Source: Methanogenium cariaci JCM 10550 (lineage in GTDB: Archaea; Halobacteriota; Methanomicrobia; Methanomicrobiales; Methanomicrobiaceae). Taken from it: DNA of 50,350 nucleotides. The DNA lies in contig NZ_BBBG01000020.1 of the NCBI RefSeq assembly GCF_001315945.1, positions 1-50,350 of the forward strand, given 5' to 3'. Shown here piece after piece: positions 20,732 to 31,093 of the stretch. The notes beneath the pieces are model-generated. The model was not told the DNA's origin. It saw only the letters and a list, made by a program, of their open reading frames with translations, and did not search any database. Position 1 is the stretch's first letter, and each line of letters opens with the position of its first letter. Both the position numbers and the translations under genes were made by a program.

Positions 20732-22621
20732 TCCGAAAGCCCTTGAAGAATATCGTAATTCTCTCCCCCCCCAAGAGGCGGGGTGCTCCCATACGTATCC
20801 GTGTCTGTGCAGGAACCGGTTGCCTTGCGAGCGGAAGCCAGGCGGTTTATGATGCATTTGTTGCGGAAGCAGAGCACCATGGCATGACAATAAATGTGGA
20901 TTTTGCCGCTGATACCACCGGATGTCATGGCTTTTGTGAAAACGGTCCGATTGTGCAGATAGACCCGGCGAATATTTTCTATCAGCATGTCAAGCCGGAT
21001 GATGTCCCGGAGATCTTTGAGAAGACCATTGTGAGAGGGGGGGAAGCTGTGCAGCGTCTGCTCTATCGTGATGCAGCCACAAAAACACGGTGCAGAAGCG
21101 AAGAGGAAATCCCCTTCTATGCTCACCAGCAGAGAATCGTCCTCCAGAGAACCGGGCATATCGATCCGACGGATATCAATGACTACATCCGTGAGGGTGG
21201 CTACGCAGGTCTTGTGAAAGCACTCTCCATGAAGCCCAAAGAGATCGTGGACGAGGTCATTGCATCGGGCCTGCGGGGGGGACGCGGCGGCGGTGGATTC
21301 CCCGTAGGCATAAAATGGGAGTCTGCCCGGATTGTGGAGTCCGAACAAAAATATGTCGTCGCAAACGGGGGGGATGAGGGAGACCCCCGGTGCCTTCATG
21401 AACCGGAGTCTCATGGAAGGTGATCCGCACAGCGTTATTGAAGGAATGATCATTGGTGCCCGGGCTGTCGGATCCGGGAGTGGCCACATCTATGTCCGCG
21501 AAGAGTATCCTCTTGCGGTCTCAAATCTCAGGCGGGCAATTGCTGAGGCACAGCGCTTGGCCTGCTGGGTACCGATATTCTCGCAGCGGGTTTGATTTCG
21601 ATATTGAGATCACCCGTGGAGGCGGAGCCTTCGTATGCGGTGAATCAACCGCCCTGATGGCATCCATTGAAGGTATGCCGGGTGTGCCACGGGTGAAATA
21701 CATCCGTTCCACAGAAAAAGGGCTCTGGGATGCCCCCCCTGCCGTGCTCAATAATGTGGAGACATGGTCCGATATTCCCACGATTATCCTCAACGGTGCC
21801 GCATGGTATGCGGGAATCGGGATTGAGAATAACAGCGGGACCAAGGTCTTCTCGCTTGTAGGCAAGGTAAAAAACAGCGGTCTTGTTGAAGTGCCGCTGG
21901 GAACACCCCCCCTGCGCCGCATCATTTTTGACATCGGTGGTGGGGGGGTGATGAACAACCGTGCATTCAAGGCAGTGCAGTCCGGCGGTCCGTCCGGGGG
22001 GGGTGTCTGCCGGAGTCCAAACTGGACACTCTGGTTGACTTTGACCATCTGAAAGAGGCAGGGGGGGCCATGATGGGGGGGTCGGGTGGCCTGATCGTCA
22101 TGGATGACCACACCTGCATGGTCAATGTAGCCAGTTACTTCATCGATTTCCTTGTGGGAGAGTGTTGTGGCAAATGTACTCCCTGCCGGGAAGGTCTGCG
22201 TGCCATGCAGGTGCTTCTCCACGGCCTGACATCGGGAACGGCCAAACCCGGGGGGGACGTGGCTCTTCTGAAAGAGATCGCAGAATCTGTACGCGACACT
22301 GCTCTCTGTGGTCTGGGTCAGACTGCAGCGAATCCGGTGCTCTCGACGATGGAGTTCTTCATGGAGGAGTATGAGGAACACGAGAAAGAGGGGGGGTTCT
22401 GCCGGGCAGGAGTCTGTTCAGACCTCTATGTCGTCGCAGTTGACCCGGAGACATGCACCGGATGTGGTATGTGTGCACGGGTCTGTCCGGTAGATGCCAT
22501 AACCGGTGAAAAGAAGCAGGTGCACATTGTGGATCAGGGAGCCTGTATCACCTGTGGATCCTGTGTGGATGCCTGCAGATTTAATGCCATCCTGATTGAG
22601 CGGAGGAAGGCCGATGACTGA
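20718..22621 (+). CDS. NuoF/HndC-like NAD(P)H-binding flavoprotein (frameshifted)
   Basis: Flavin subunit of about 620 residues. In order: N-terminal [2Fe-2S] thioredoxin-like domain ([27 protein letters not shown]); the FMN/NAD(P) core ([41 protein letters not shown]); the [4Fe-4S] motif [10 protein letters not shown] with its fourth Cys in ALCGLGQTA; and a C-terminal two-cluster ferredoxin ([24 protein letters not shown]). This matches HndC/HoxF-type proteins. The frame is broken near 20770, 21385 (C5 for C4), 21470, 21560 and 21990-22075. Presence of the nucleotide site implies NAD(H) or NADP(H) as partner. Coupled by overlaps to both neighbours. Confidence 0.85.
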
Positions 22622-23361
22622 GATGATTGACGTAACCATTGACGGGAAGAAGGTGACCGTGGAGAAAGGCACAAAGATCCTTGCAGCAGCAAAAGAACTG
22701 GGGGATTGAGATTCCTACCCTCTGCCATCATGAAGCCCTCCCTCCGGATGGCAACTGTCGTCTCTGTCAGGTGGAGGTAGAAGAACGGGGGAAGCGGAAA
22801 CTGGCTGTAGCTGCATGTATCCTGTCCGTGGGCCGATGGAGATATTCACCGATACCGAACGGGTGATGGATGCCCGCCGGTCGGTCATTCGTCTTCACCT
22901 GAACCGGTGTCCGCAGGCAGAAGTACTGCAGAGCCTTGCTCGTGAGTATAACATTGAACCGCTGGATGAACGTTTTGTTGCAGAACATGACGATCTCTGT
23001 ATCCGGTGCGGCCGGTGTGTCCGTGCCTGTGAGGCACTCGGGAACAACTGCCTCGGTTTTGCCGGGCGTGGATGGGACCGAATCATTGTGCCACCGTTTA
23101 ATGAACCTCCGGTGGGCTGTCTTGGCTGTGCCTCCTGTGCAGAGGTCTGCCCGACGGGTGCGATTAAGGTCCGCGAGGAGGGGGAATATCTGTGAGATCT
23201 GGGGACGGGAATTCAGGCTTGTCCGGTGTCCGGACTGTGGTGAATACTTTGCGACCGAAGAACAGCTGGAGAAGGCGGATACCTGTGGGGGGGCAGGAGT
23301 TCCCGACCTCTGCCCAAGGTGCCGGAAACGGGATGAGGCGGGTCGTATAAAGCCTGTGTGA
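22614..23361 (+). CDS. NuoG-N-like iron-sulfur protein with C-terminal zinc ribbon (frameshifted)
   Basis: Electron-wire protein of about 245 residues. It starts with a [2Fe-2S] ferredoxin domain ([29 protein letters not shown]). The region that normally holds the His-Cys3 cluster reads [17 protein letters not shown], keeping one Cys only, so that cluster is probably lost. Two [4Fe-4S] motifs follow ([31 protein letters not shown]). After a G5 run near 23180 (apparently one base too long) the frame continues into a zinc-ribbon tail ([32 protein letters not shown]). There is no molybdopterin or hydrogenase domain, so the catalytic partner must be separate, most likely the oxidoreductase downstream. 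Confidence 0.8.
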
Positions 23362-23577
23362 GAAGGGGAAAAACGTACCCCCCCATCCACCAATATTTTT
23401 GCTTAACAATACCTGTGGGTAAAAAAATGTTTATTGATCATTTCCCATCCTATTATTGATTTCGGGTGAATTTCGGCCGTTTTTTGATTTCATTCATGAA
23501 TACTTTAATTACGTTGTCAGGTAATTTGAGGATTGTAATGATCTGATAACAGAATCCGTTACAGGAGTTGAAACCCA
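23362..23577 (+). promoter_or_regulatory. spacer with probable promoter of the AOR genes
   Basis: This AT-rich 216-bp spacer separates the NuoEFG-like genes from the oxidoreductase pair. ATACTTTAATTACG near 23497 is a TATA-like element about 70 bp before the ATG at 23578, so the pair may also be transcribed separately. No hairpin terminator is evident. Confidence 0.4.
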
Positions 23578-24072
23578 ATGGAAAATACCAGTAAACTGCT
23601 GATGATCACCCCTGAGAAGTGCATCAGCTGCGGAACGTGCGAACTGGCCTGTTCCCTGGCCCATGAAGGGGAGTTCAGACCTTCAAAATCAAGAATATCC
23701 GTATACAGGTTTGAGATGGGAGTCACCATCCCGATGACCTGTTTCCAGTGCGACAGCGCTGCCTGTGTCGCCGCATGCAGGACCAGTGCACTGGTAAAGG
23801 ATACGGAGAGTGGAATCGTCAATATCAACAGCGAGAAATGTATCGGATGCAGGATGTGTGAGATGGCCTGCCCGTTTGGTAATATCGCCTACAATGCGGT
23901 CACAAAGACACCGATGAAGTGTGATCTCTGTGGCGGGGGGGATCCTGAATGTGCGAAATATTGCCCGACACATGCCATTGAATATGTGCCTGCAGATGCA
24001 GCAGCGATTAGGAAAAAGTATGACTTTGCAGCAAAAATTGCCGGAGCAATAGGGGGGGAGGCGAAGATATAA
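23578..24072 (+). CDS. four-cluster ferredoxin subunit of aldehyde oxidoreductase (AorB/WorS-like)
   Basis: Polyferredoxin of 164 residues with 16 Cys forming four [4Fe-4S] sites: [38 protein letters not shown] and [16 protein letters not shown]. This is the HycB/DmsB-like small subunit that carries electrons from tungsten oxidoreductases. It is unbroken except for one extra Gly from a G7 run near 23936. Its stop overlaps the start of the catalytic subunit (TAATG), showing tight coupling. Confidence 0.88.
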   Translation: MENTSKLLMITPEKCISCGTCELACSLAHEGEFRPSKSRISVYRFEMGVTIPMTCFQCDSAACVAACRTSALVKDTESGIVNINSEKCIGCRMCEMACPFGNIAYNAVTKTPMKCDLCGGGDPECAKYCPTHAIEYVPADAAAIRKKYDFAAKIAGAIGGEAKI

Positions 24073-25897
24073 TGTATGGCTGGACAGGCACTGTGCTCCG
24101 TATCAACCTGACGGAAGGCACAGTACAGAAAGAACCTCTGAGAACAGATGATGCAGAACAGTATATCGGAAGCCGCGGTCTCGGAAGCAAGTACTTTGTG
24201 GATGAAGTAGACCCGACAATCGATGCACTGGGACCGGAAAACAAGCTCATTTATGCGACAGGACCTCTGACCGGCACAATGGGTGTCTCCACAGGACGTC
24301 ATGACATCATCGCGAAGGGGCCACTGAACAATACCCTTGCCGCATCCAACTCAGGCGGATACTTTGGCCCGGAGGTCAAGTATGCCGGATATGACATGGT
24401 CATATTCGAAGGAAAGGCAGAAAAACCGGTCTATGTCTATGCCTACAATGGCAGTGTCGAGATCCGGGATGCCGCACACCTCTGGGGGGGCAAAAATGTC
24501 CCTGACACGACTGATATTCTGCTCGCAGAGACCGACCCTGATGCAAAGGTCAGCTGTATCGGCCCTGCAGGAGAGAACCTTGTCCTGTTTGCGGCCATAA
24601 TCAATGATAAGCACCGTGCCGCCGGGCGGACTGGTATCGGTGCGGTGATGGGCTCAAAGAATCTCAAGGGATTTGTAGTCCGGGGGGGTACCGGCGGCGT
24701 AAAGGTAGCAGATCATGCTGGATTTATCAAATCCGTTCAGGACGGACGAAAGAAAATTACGGATAACCCGGTTACCTCAGCCGGTCTTCCGGCATTCGGA
24801 ACAAATGTGCTCGTCAATATCATCAATGAAGTAGGGGGACTTCCCACCCGCAACTGGCAGGAGGCATACGATCCGGAAGCAGAGATGATCAGTGGTGAAA
24901 CCCAGGCAAAGGAGAACCTCGCCAGTGCCAAGGGCTGTTCCGGCTGTGTGATTGGCTGTGGACGGGTAGAACAGGCCCACGGAAAATTCGCATCTTCCGG
25001 TGAGGGACCCGAGTATGAGACCACATGGGCCTTTGGCTCCGACTGTGGGGTGACTGATGTCAATGCCGTGCTGAAGGCAAATTTCCTCTGCAATGATCTG
25101 GGGCTTGACACCATTACCATGGGCAGCACCATCGCCTGTGCAATGGAACTCACCGAGAAGGGAATCATCGACCGTGCAACGACGGGCACTGACCTGCGGT
25201 TCGGAAACGCGGATGCCATGGTCGAGATGGTCGAGGCGACAGCATACCGGACCGGGTTCGGGGATGCCCTTGCCGAAGGATCATACCGGCTGGCAGATTC
25301 CTATGGTCACCCGGAACTCTCAATGACCGTGAAGAAACAGGAGATGCCTGCCTACGACCCGCGTGCCATACAGGGCATCGGTCTTGAGTATGCCACCTCG
25401 AACCGTGGCGGCTGCCATGTCAGGGGGGGATATACCATTTCTCCGGAGGTGCTTGGTCTTCCGATAAAGATGGACCCGGCCACTGTTGAGGGGGGGAAAC
25501 CCAATATTCTCAAGATATTCCAGGACTTAACGGCGGCACTCTCTGCCTCGGGTACCTGTCTTTTCACCTCGTTTGCGATTGGCGGTGACGATATTGCAGC
25601 TGAACTCACGGCAGCAACCGGTGTCACCTATACCGCAGATGATGTCATGAAGATTGGTGAGCGGATCTATAACCTCGAACGCCTCTTCATCATGAAGGCA
25701 GGCTACACCAAGGCTGACGACACCCTCCCGCCACGGTTGCTGAACGATCCCATCCCCCCCGCAGGACCTTCCAAGGCACGGTGAGCCATCTCGGTGAGAT
25801 GATGCCGGTCTATTATGAAGAACGCGGCTGGGATGAAGACGGTGTACCTACGCCGGAAAAACTTGAAGAGCTGGGCATCTCCGCCTACGCTCTCTAA
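24072..25897 (+). CDS. aor: aldehyde:ferredoxin oxidoreductase, tungsten-pterin catalytic subunit (frameshift near the end)
   Basis: Oxidises aldehydes to carboxylic acids at a tungsten bis-pterin centre, with one [4Fe-4S] cluster. About 608 residues, usual for the family. Domain 1 starts [15 protein letters not shown] and includes [15 protein letters not shown] and [11 protein letters not shown]. Cluster ligands are [10 protein letters not shown] plus the distal Cys in [11 protein letters not shown], which precedes the pterin-binding DTI motif; [10 protein letters not shown] is a second family block. The C7 run near 25752 breaks the frame; the correct tail ends GISAYAL at 25897. Four G runs add a Gly in frame. 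The substrate cannot be told from sequence; an acetaldehyde-type aldehyde is a guess. Confidence 0.88.
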
Positions 25898-25937
25898 AAA
25901 TTATTTTTTTGTTCGAGCCGGAAAAACCGGCAGAGAA

Positions 25938-27186
25938 TTATGCAGGGGGTATGCCCCCCCGGCAGAGAGGCTTTGCCAGGTGGCGGCGTGCAGACGGCGG
26001 GACTTCATACCAGCCGGGCGATACCGTCCGGGATTCATGGACTGTCTCCGGTTCCTCTGCCCGTGTTTTACACCGGCGGCATTTCCATCCTTTATCGACA
26101 CCGTCACTCTTCATTCTCTTGCCGCAGGAGGGGCAGAGGGGCGGGCGCTGCCGGACAATCTCCGGGCAGGAGATGATCCGGATCTTTTCCAGATTGATGC
26201 TCTCGTTTTTGTAACTGCCGCAGATGAATATTTCATCACCCGGTGCAAGGCCGCGGATGATGTCACGGAATCCTTTGGTCGGTTCGTATGCCATACACCG
26301 TACCTCTCCTGAGGTATCGCTGAGGAGAAACGAGACATGTCCCCCCCGCGTCCGGTCACGGGGGGGGTATCTGCAACAACTCCGGTGAGGCGGTATGAGC
26401 ATCCATCGACAATCGATGCGATGGTTCCCTCCAGCAGGTGGGCGTCCGTCCCCTGGTTGGTATGATAGATAACCTCCATGACCGGTTTCTGGGAGCGCAC
26501 GTATCCGCGAGCTTTCGTCACCCATTCCGGGGATTCTCCGCGAATGCCGAAGATGACCGGATCGGGGGGGGTATGGGGGGGAAAACAGACGATGCAGTTG
26601 TTTTCTGTGTCCACGGTGTCCCAGGTATGGGGGGGAAGGTCTTCTCTTCTGCGCGAAAGAGACTTTCTGTCTCGACGGTTCGCTCCCCCCCTTTGTCGGT
26701 ATGATCGCGGTATGCCAGGAGTTCCCAGGTCATATCGGCCTGTTCTGCTGCAATACCCGCAGTTGCCCCCCCGATGATGCCCCCCCTCCCGTTCTTCCAT
26801 TTTTTGACCCGGGCCCCCCCTGCCGCATGGCAGACGGCTTCTGCCTCTTCAATGGTGCAGAATCCGGTGACCGCCTGGTGATAAAACGAGACCGGAAGCT
26901 TTTTTTCAGCTACTACCAGGCCGGGGTTTGTCTTTTCCTCATCAAATTCCGCCAGTTCTTCAATACATGCCGATGCAATCCGGAATGCCTCGTCCGCGTC
27001 TCCCTCTGCCTCAATACAGATGGCTGCGTTCCCTCGTGTCTTATATATTACATTAGGATTCAGGCGGACAAGGCGCTGCCCGGTTACCCGTATTCCTGAC
27101 TCTCTGAGCCGGTGTATAAGCACAGCTCCGAGATATGTGGTGCACATTCCTGCCGGAGAGTCAGTGTCATCAATGCCGATACGCAT
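25938..27186 (-). CDS. tiaS: tRNA(Ile2) 2-agmatinylcytidine synthetase TiaS (frameshifted)
   Basis: Modifies C34 of tRNA-Ile2 with agmatine so that it reads AUA. The N-terminus MRIGIDDTDSPAGMCTTYLG holds the DDTD motif. Blocks RLVRLNPNVIYKTRGN and VKKWKNGRGGIIGGATAG follow, then an OB-fold (LEGTIASIVDG; HVSFLLSDTSGEVRCMAYEP) and a C-terminal zinc ribbon (CPSCGKRMKSDG, WKCRRCKTR). The frame breaks around 26350 and at several places between 26560 and 26700, where five G/C runs cluster. I chose ATG 27186; a GTG nine bases upstream is possible. Divergent from the HTH regulator. Confidence 0.87.
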
Positions 27187-27235
27187 AAAAGCCACTCTTT
27201 ATATGGAGTTCGCTGCTATAACAGTTTATAGCCAG

Positions 27236-28153
27236 ATGTCATATGAACGGTTACTCCAGAGAGTCACAAGTGTTCTCATTATGGCAGGATATGCCGTATC
27301 CGAACGATGTGGAATGCGTCCGCGAAGTTTTGATCTGATTGCGCGGAGGGATGACGAACTTCTTGTCATCAAGGCAGTGGTGCACATAGACAGCATGAGT
27401 GAGGAGATCGCCCATGAACTGGCGGCGATTGCACACTTCCTTAAGGGAAAACCACTGGTTGTCGGTGAAAAAGCCCGGGATGCCGAGCTTGAGCGGGGGG
27501 GTGCGGTATACCTGAGGTACGGTATTGTCTCCACCAGTGCGATGACGCTGTATGACCTGTTCGTCGAAGAAGTACCCCCCTTGTCTATGCACAGCCGGGC
27601 GGCCTGTACGTAAATATCAATGGTGGCCTTCTTCGAACGCTGCGGGAAGAATCACGTATGTCACTGGGGGGGGATCTTGCCTCCGCTCTGGGGTGTCTCA
27701 CGGCGGACCATATCGAAGTACGAAAGCGGGATGGGCACGACCCTTGATATTGCCTGTCGTATGGAAGAGATCTTTGATGCAGCACTGGTGGAGGCTATCG
27801 ATCTCTTCTCTCACTCAAATCCGTTTGAGGACGGAACAGAGGAACCCTCAAAGGAACATTCTCCCGGTTTCAGCCGGATAGGGGTGGAGTATTTCAGTAC
27901 CCGGAATGCACCCTTCGAGGGTCTCGCGTTCTATGGTGACGATACTATCCTCACCTGTTACGGTCCTGCGCAGAAAGTGATGCGGCGTGCAGCCCTTATC
28001 GCGAATCTCTCAAATATCACCAATTCACGTGCGGTATGTGTGATCAAAGGTTACAATAAACAAAAGAGAATTGGTATTGCTCTGATTATCGGAGAGTCCA
28101 CATTCGCGTCCCTTGAGTCGGGATCAGACCTGATCCATCTGATCGACGATTGA
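27236..28153 (+). CDS. HTH-type transcriptional regulator, conserved archaeal family (frameshifted)
   Basis: Conserved archaeal regulator of about 305 residues. The N-terminal domain ([38 protein letters not shown]) is an endonuclease-like fold, followed by a Cro/CI-type helix-turn-helix ([27 protein letters not shown]) and a C-terminal ligand-like domain. The break lies around 27575-27685, where C6 and G7 runs occur; read across it, the protein continues [14 protein letters not shown] into the helix-turn-helix. Target genes are unknown; it lies between tiaS and the thermosome gene. Confidence 0.78.
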
Positions 28154-28154
28154 C

Positions 28155-28170
28155 AATATTTATATAGAAC
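28155..28170 (+). promoter_or_regulatory. thermosome promoter TATA box
   Basis: AATATTTATATAG is a strong archaeal TATA box. It lies about 45 bp before the chaperonin ATG, fitting a short leader. Confidence 0.6.
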
Positions 28171-28206
28171 TACAAACCTATTTTTGTATCGCATTTGGTA
28201 ATAACT

Positions 28207-29879
28207 ATGGCAGCAAATCTTGGAGCCAGCCGATTTTCATTCTGAAAGAAGGCAGCCAGAGGACCCGCGGGCGCGATGCACAGAGCTCTAACATCGCAGC
28301 CGCAAAAGCCGTTGCAGGTGCCGTTCGGACCACCCTCGGCCCGAAAGGCATGGACAAAATGCTTGTTGACACTATCGGTGATGTCGTCATCACGAACGAT
28401 GGTGTGACCATCCTGAAAGAGATGGACATCGAGCACCCGGCAGCAAAGATGATGGTCGAAGTCGCAAAGACCCAGGACGATGAGGTCGGCGACGGAACAA
28501 CAACCGCGGTTGTTGTTGCAGGTGAACTCCTGAAGCGGGCAGAGGATCTCCTCGAGCAGGATGTCCACCCCCCCACCGTCATTGCACACGGATACCGTCT
28601 CGCAGCAGACAAGGCACAGGAACTGATCAAGGACATTGCAATCGAAGTGAAGGCTGACGATGTTGAGATGCTCGGAAAGATCGCCGACACCGCAATGACC
28701 GGCAAGGGTGCAGAAGCCGCAAAGGAAAAACTCTGTGACCTCGTCGTCCGCTCTGTCACGATGGTCGCTGACGAGGACAACACCGTTGACACCGACTTCA
28801 TCAAGATTGAGAAGAAGGTCGGCGGCACTATCGATGACTCTGAGATCATCGAGGGTGTTGTGATTGACAAAGAGCGTGTTCACCCCCCCGGCATGCCAAA
28901 GCTTGTCGAGAACGCAAAGATCCTGCTCCTCAACGCTCCGGTCGAGTACAAGAAGACCGAAGTTGACGCAGAGATCTCCATCACCAGCCCTGACCAGCTC
29001 CAGATGTTCCTTGATGAAGAAGAAAAGATGATCAAGGCAATCGTCGAGAAGATCATTGCCTCCGGTGCAAATGTCCTCGTCTGCCAGAAGGGTATCGACG
29101 ACATCGCACAGCACTACCTTGCAAAGGCAGGCATCCTTGCAATCCGCCGTGTCAAGAAATCTGACATGACCAAGCTCTCCCGTGCAACCGGCGCATCCGT
29201 TGTCTCTTCCATTGACGCAATCGAAGAGTCTGAACTCGGTGCATCAGGTCGCGTTGAAGAGAAGAAGGTCTCCGGAGAGGAGATGATCTTTGTGACCGAG
29301 TGCATCAACCCGAAGGCAGTGACTCTCATTGTCCGCGGTGGCACAGAACACGTAGTCGATGAACTCGACCGTGCACTCGAAGACGCACTCCGTGTGGTCT
29401 CCGTTGCAGTGGAAGACAAGAAGTTCGTCGCTGGCGGCGGTGCACCTGAAGTCGAGATGTCCCTGCGTCTCCGTGAGTACGCAGCAACCGTCGGCGGCCG
29501 TGCACAGCTTGCAATCGAAGCATTTGCAGCAGCACTGGAGATCATCCCCCGCACTCTCGCAGAGAATGCAGGTCTTGACCCCCCCATTGACATGCTCGTT
29601 GAGCTCCGCTCAGAGCACGAAGCAGGCCGCAAGACCGCAGGTCTTGATGTCTTTGATGCAAAGCCTACTGACATGCTGGTCGCAGGTGTCATCGAGCCAA
29701 TGCGGGTAAAGACTCAGGCAATTGCATCCGCAGCTGAGGCTGCTGTAATGATCCTGCGTATCGACGATGTCATCGCATCCTCCGGTGCCGGCGCCGGTCC
29801 TTCACCTGAAGAGATGGCTGCCATGGGCGGCATGGGTGGCATGGGTGGCATGGGCGGAATGCCGCCCGGCATGATGTAA
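28207..29879 (+). CDS. thsA: thermosome subunit (group II chaperonin)
   Basis: ATP-driven protein-folding chamber of about 550 residues. Signatures include [14 protein letters not shown] and [21 protein letters not shown] in the ATP site, [13 protein letters not shown] with the catalytic Asp, and the C-terminal Gly-Gly-Met tail. Near residue 6 one G is missing (around 28225), so MAANLGG is followed by a frame change; from there the gene is intact. Three C7 runs give PP for the family's single Pro (DVHPPTV, VHPPGMP, LDPPIDM). Monocistronic, with a strong TATA box upstream and T-rich sequence downstream. Confidence 0.95.
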
Positions 29880-30233
29880 TACCCATCCTTTAAAAAATCA
29901 TATCTTTTTTTATTGTTCCGGTTCCGGAATTTTTGCCTGTCTCGTTTTTTGTTTATTCAGACCGGGAAGACATCATGCACCGGCCATGCTGGTTGTTGAC
30001 TCCGGCAGTGTCCAAAGGAATGGATATCATAAACCGCAGCCTTGTCTGGCACCGTTAAGCGGTGGGTGACAAAAAAACCGGATGGAGACCAGAGCTCTTT
30101 TTAGGGATTTATAAAGCAAAAAGGCATCTCCGGATGGTTCTCTTGGGGGGGGAACCGTATGTCGTGAACCGTAAATAGGGGGGGAAAACACCATTACTCC
30201 CTACCGAAAAAAGAGTAATGAGGAGAGAAAAAT
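29880..30233. other. 354-bp non-coding spacer
   Basis: The start of the spacer has T-rich runs (29905-29912, 29944-29950) that would end thermosome transcription. A TATA-like TTTATAAAGC lies near 30109. The 8-bp inverted repeat at 30192-30217 ends just before the next ribosome-binding site. No open frame or recognisable RNA gene is seen. Confidence 0.4.
30192..30217 (+). promoter_or_regulatory. inverted repeat in the leader of a secreted-protein gene
   Basis: CATTACTC and GAGTAATG form a perfect 8-bp inverted repeat around a 10-base A-rich spacer, immediately ahead of the GAGGAGAG ribosome-binding site for ATG 30234. It could fold into an RNA hairpin or bind a regulator; see the related half-sites near 49.8 and 50.1 kb. 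Confidence 0.4.
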
Positions 30234-31022
30234 ATGCATCGTATGTATAAGATCATCGGTATTCTGTGCGGGGGGGTGCTTCTGGCGACAGCAGCTCCGG
30301 CTGGTGCATGGACTTCCGGTATTGATGTCACAACAGATCAGACCACCTTTGATCTGGAGTATGGAATAGAACCAAATACTACGGCACAGGCGGACAATGG
30401 TGTGGACGACCCGGTGCCCCCCCTCCGGCAATCGGGATGACGAAGTTTGCCTATTTTGTCACCGACGGAATTTTTAAAGAACTCTATGTCGATGTCCGGC
30501 CCGAGGCAGGATGGCATCTGTATGTACAGTCTGATGAGAACTCCTCGGTTACCTGGGACAAGCCCCCCCGGTATCCCTCAGTCTTACGCCGGTGAGCGTG
30601 GTTGGCAGTGACCTCGTCTCCCGACAGGCGGTGGATATGGGTGCACAGCAGAGTCTCTCTCTTGAGCCCGGTATCCATTATCTTACGATCACGGCGACAG
30701 GAGCCGGCAGTGAATCGGTGAATCCAAGTGGTATCACCTATCATCCGCCCACCGTGGAAACCGCAGCACCAACCCAAATTCCAAGGGATACGCCGGTGCC
30801 CCCCCGACACCGGTGAAAACTGCGGTGCAGACACCAAAAATCAATGCAGCGACTGCAACAGCCACAGCAATTCCGGTGTCCACCGGAAACGGTGAACCGG
30901 GGATGACGGTGGCAGTACCCGCAAATACCACACCCACGCCCACCCAGTCTCCGATTTCGGCAGCGATTCTGTTTGCAGGGGGGGCAGGTATATTTCTGGT
31001 AAGCTATTTAAAGAAACAATAG
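30234..31022 (+). CDS. secreted surface protein with C-terminal TM anchor (frameshifted)
   Basis: About 260 residues. It starts with a signal peptide (MYKIIGILCGGVLLATAAPAGA), followed by a beta-rich domain (TTDQTTFDLEYGIEP; KFAYFVTDGIFKELYVDVRP), a Thr/Pro-rich linker and a final hydrophobic segment (AAILFAGGAGIFLVSYLKKQ). It is therefore displayed on the cell surface. Frame changes occur in C runs near 30417, 30564 and 30798. I do not recognise the domain; neighbours are also surface proteins. Confidence 0.7.
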
Positions 31023-31039
31023 ATTTAAATTAAAATAAC

Positions 31040-31060
31040 ACCACTAAATCTTTTATAGCT
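31040..31060 (+). promoter_or_regulatory. promoter of the PKD protein gene
   Basis: AAATCTTTTATAGC is a TATA-like element about 45 bp upstream of ATG 31094. Confidence 0.45.
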
Positions 31061-31093
31061 GACGCTCACTTATAGTGAAGTGGAGAGGTTTTG

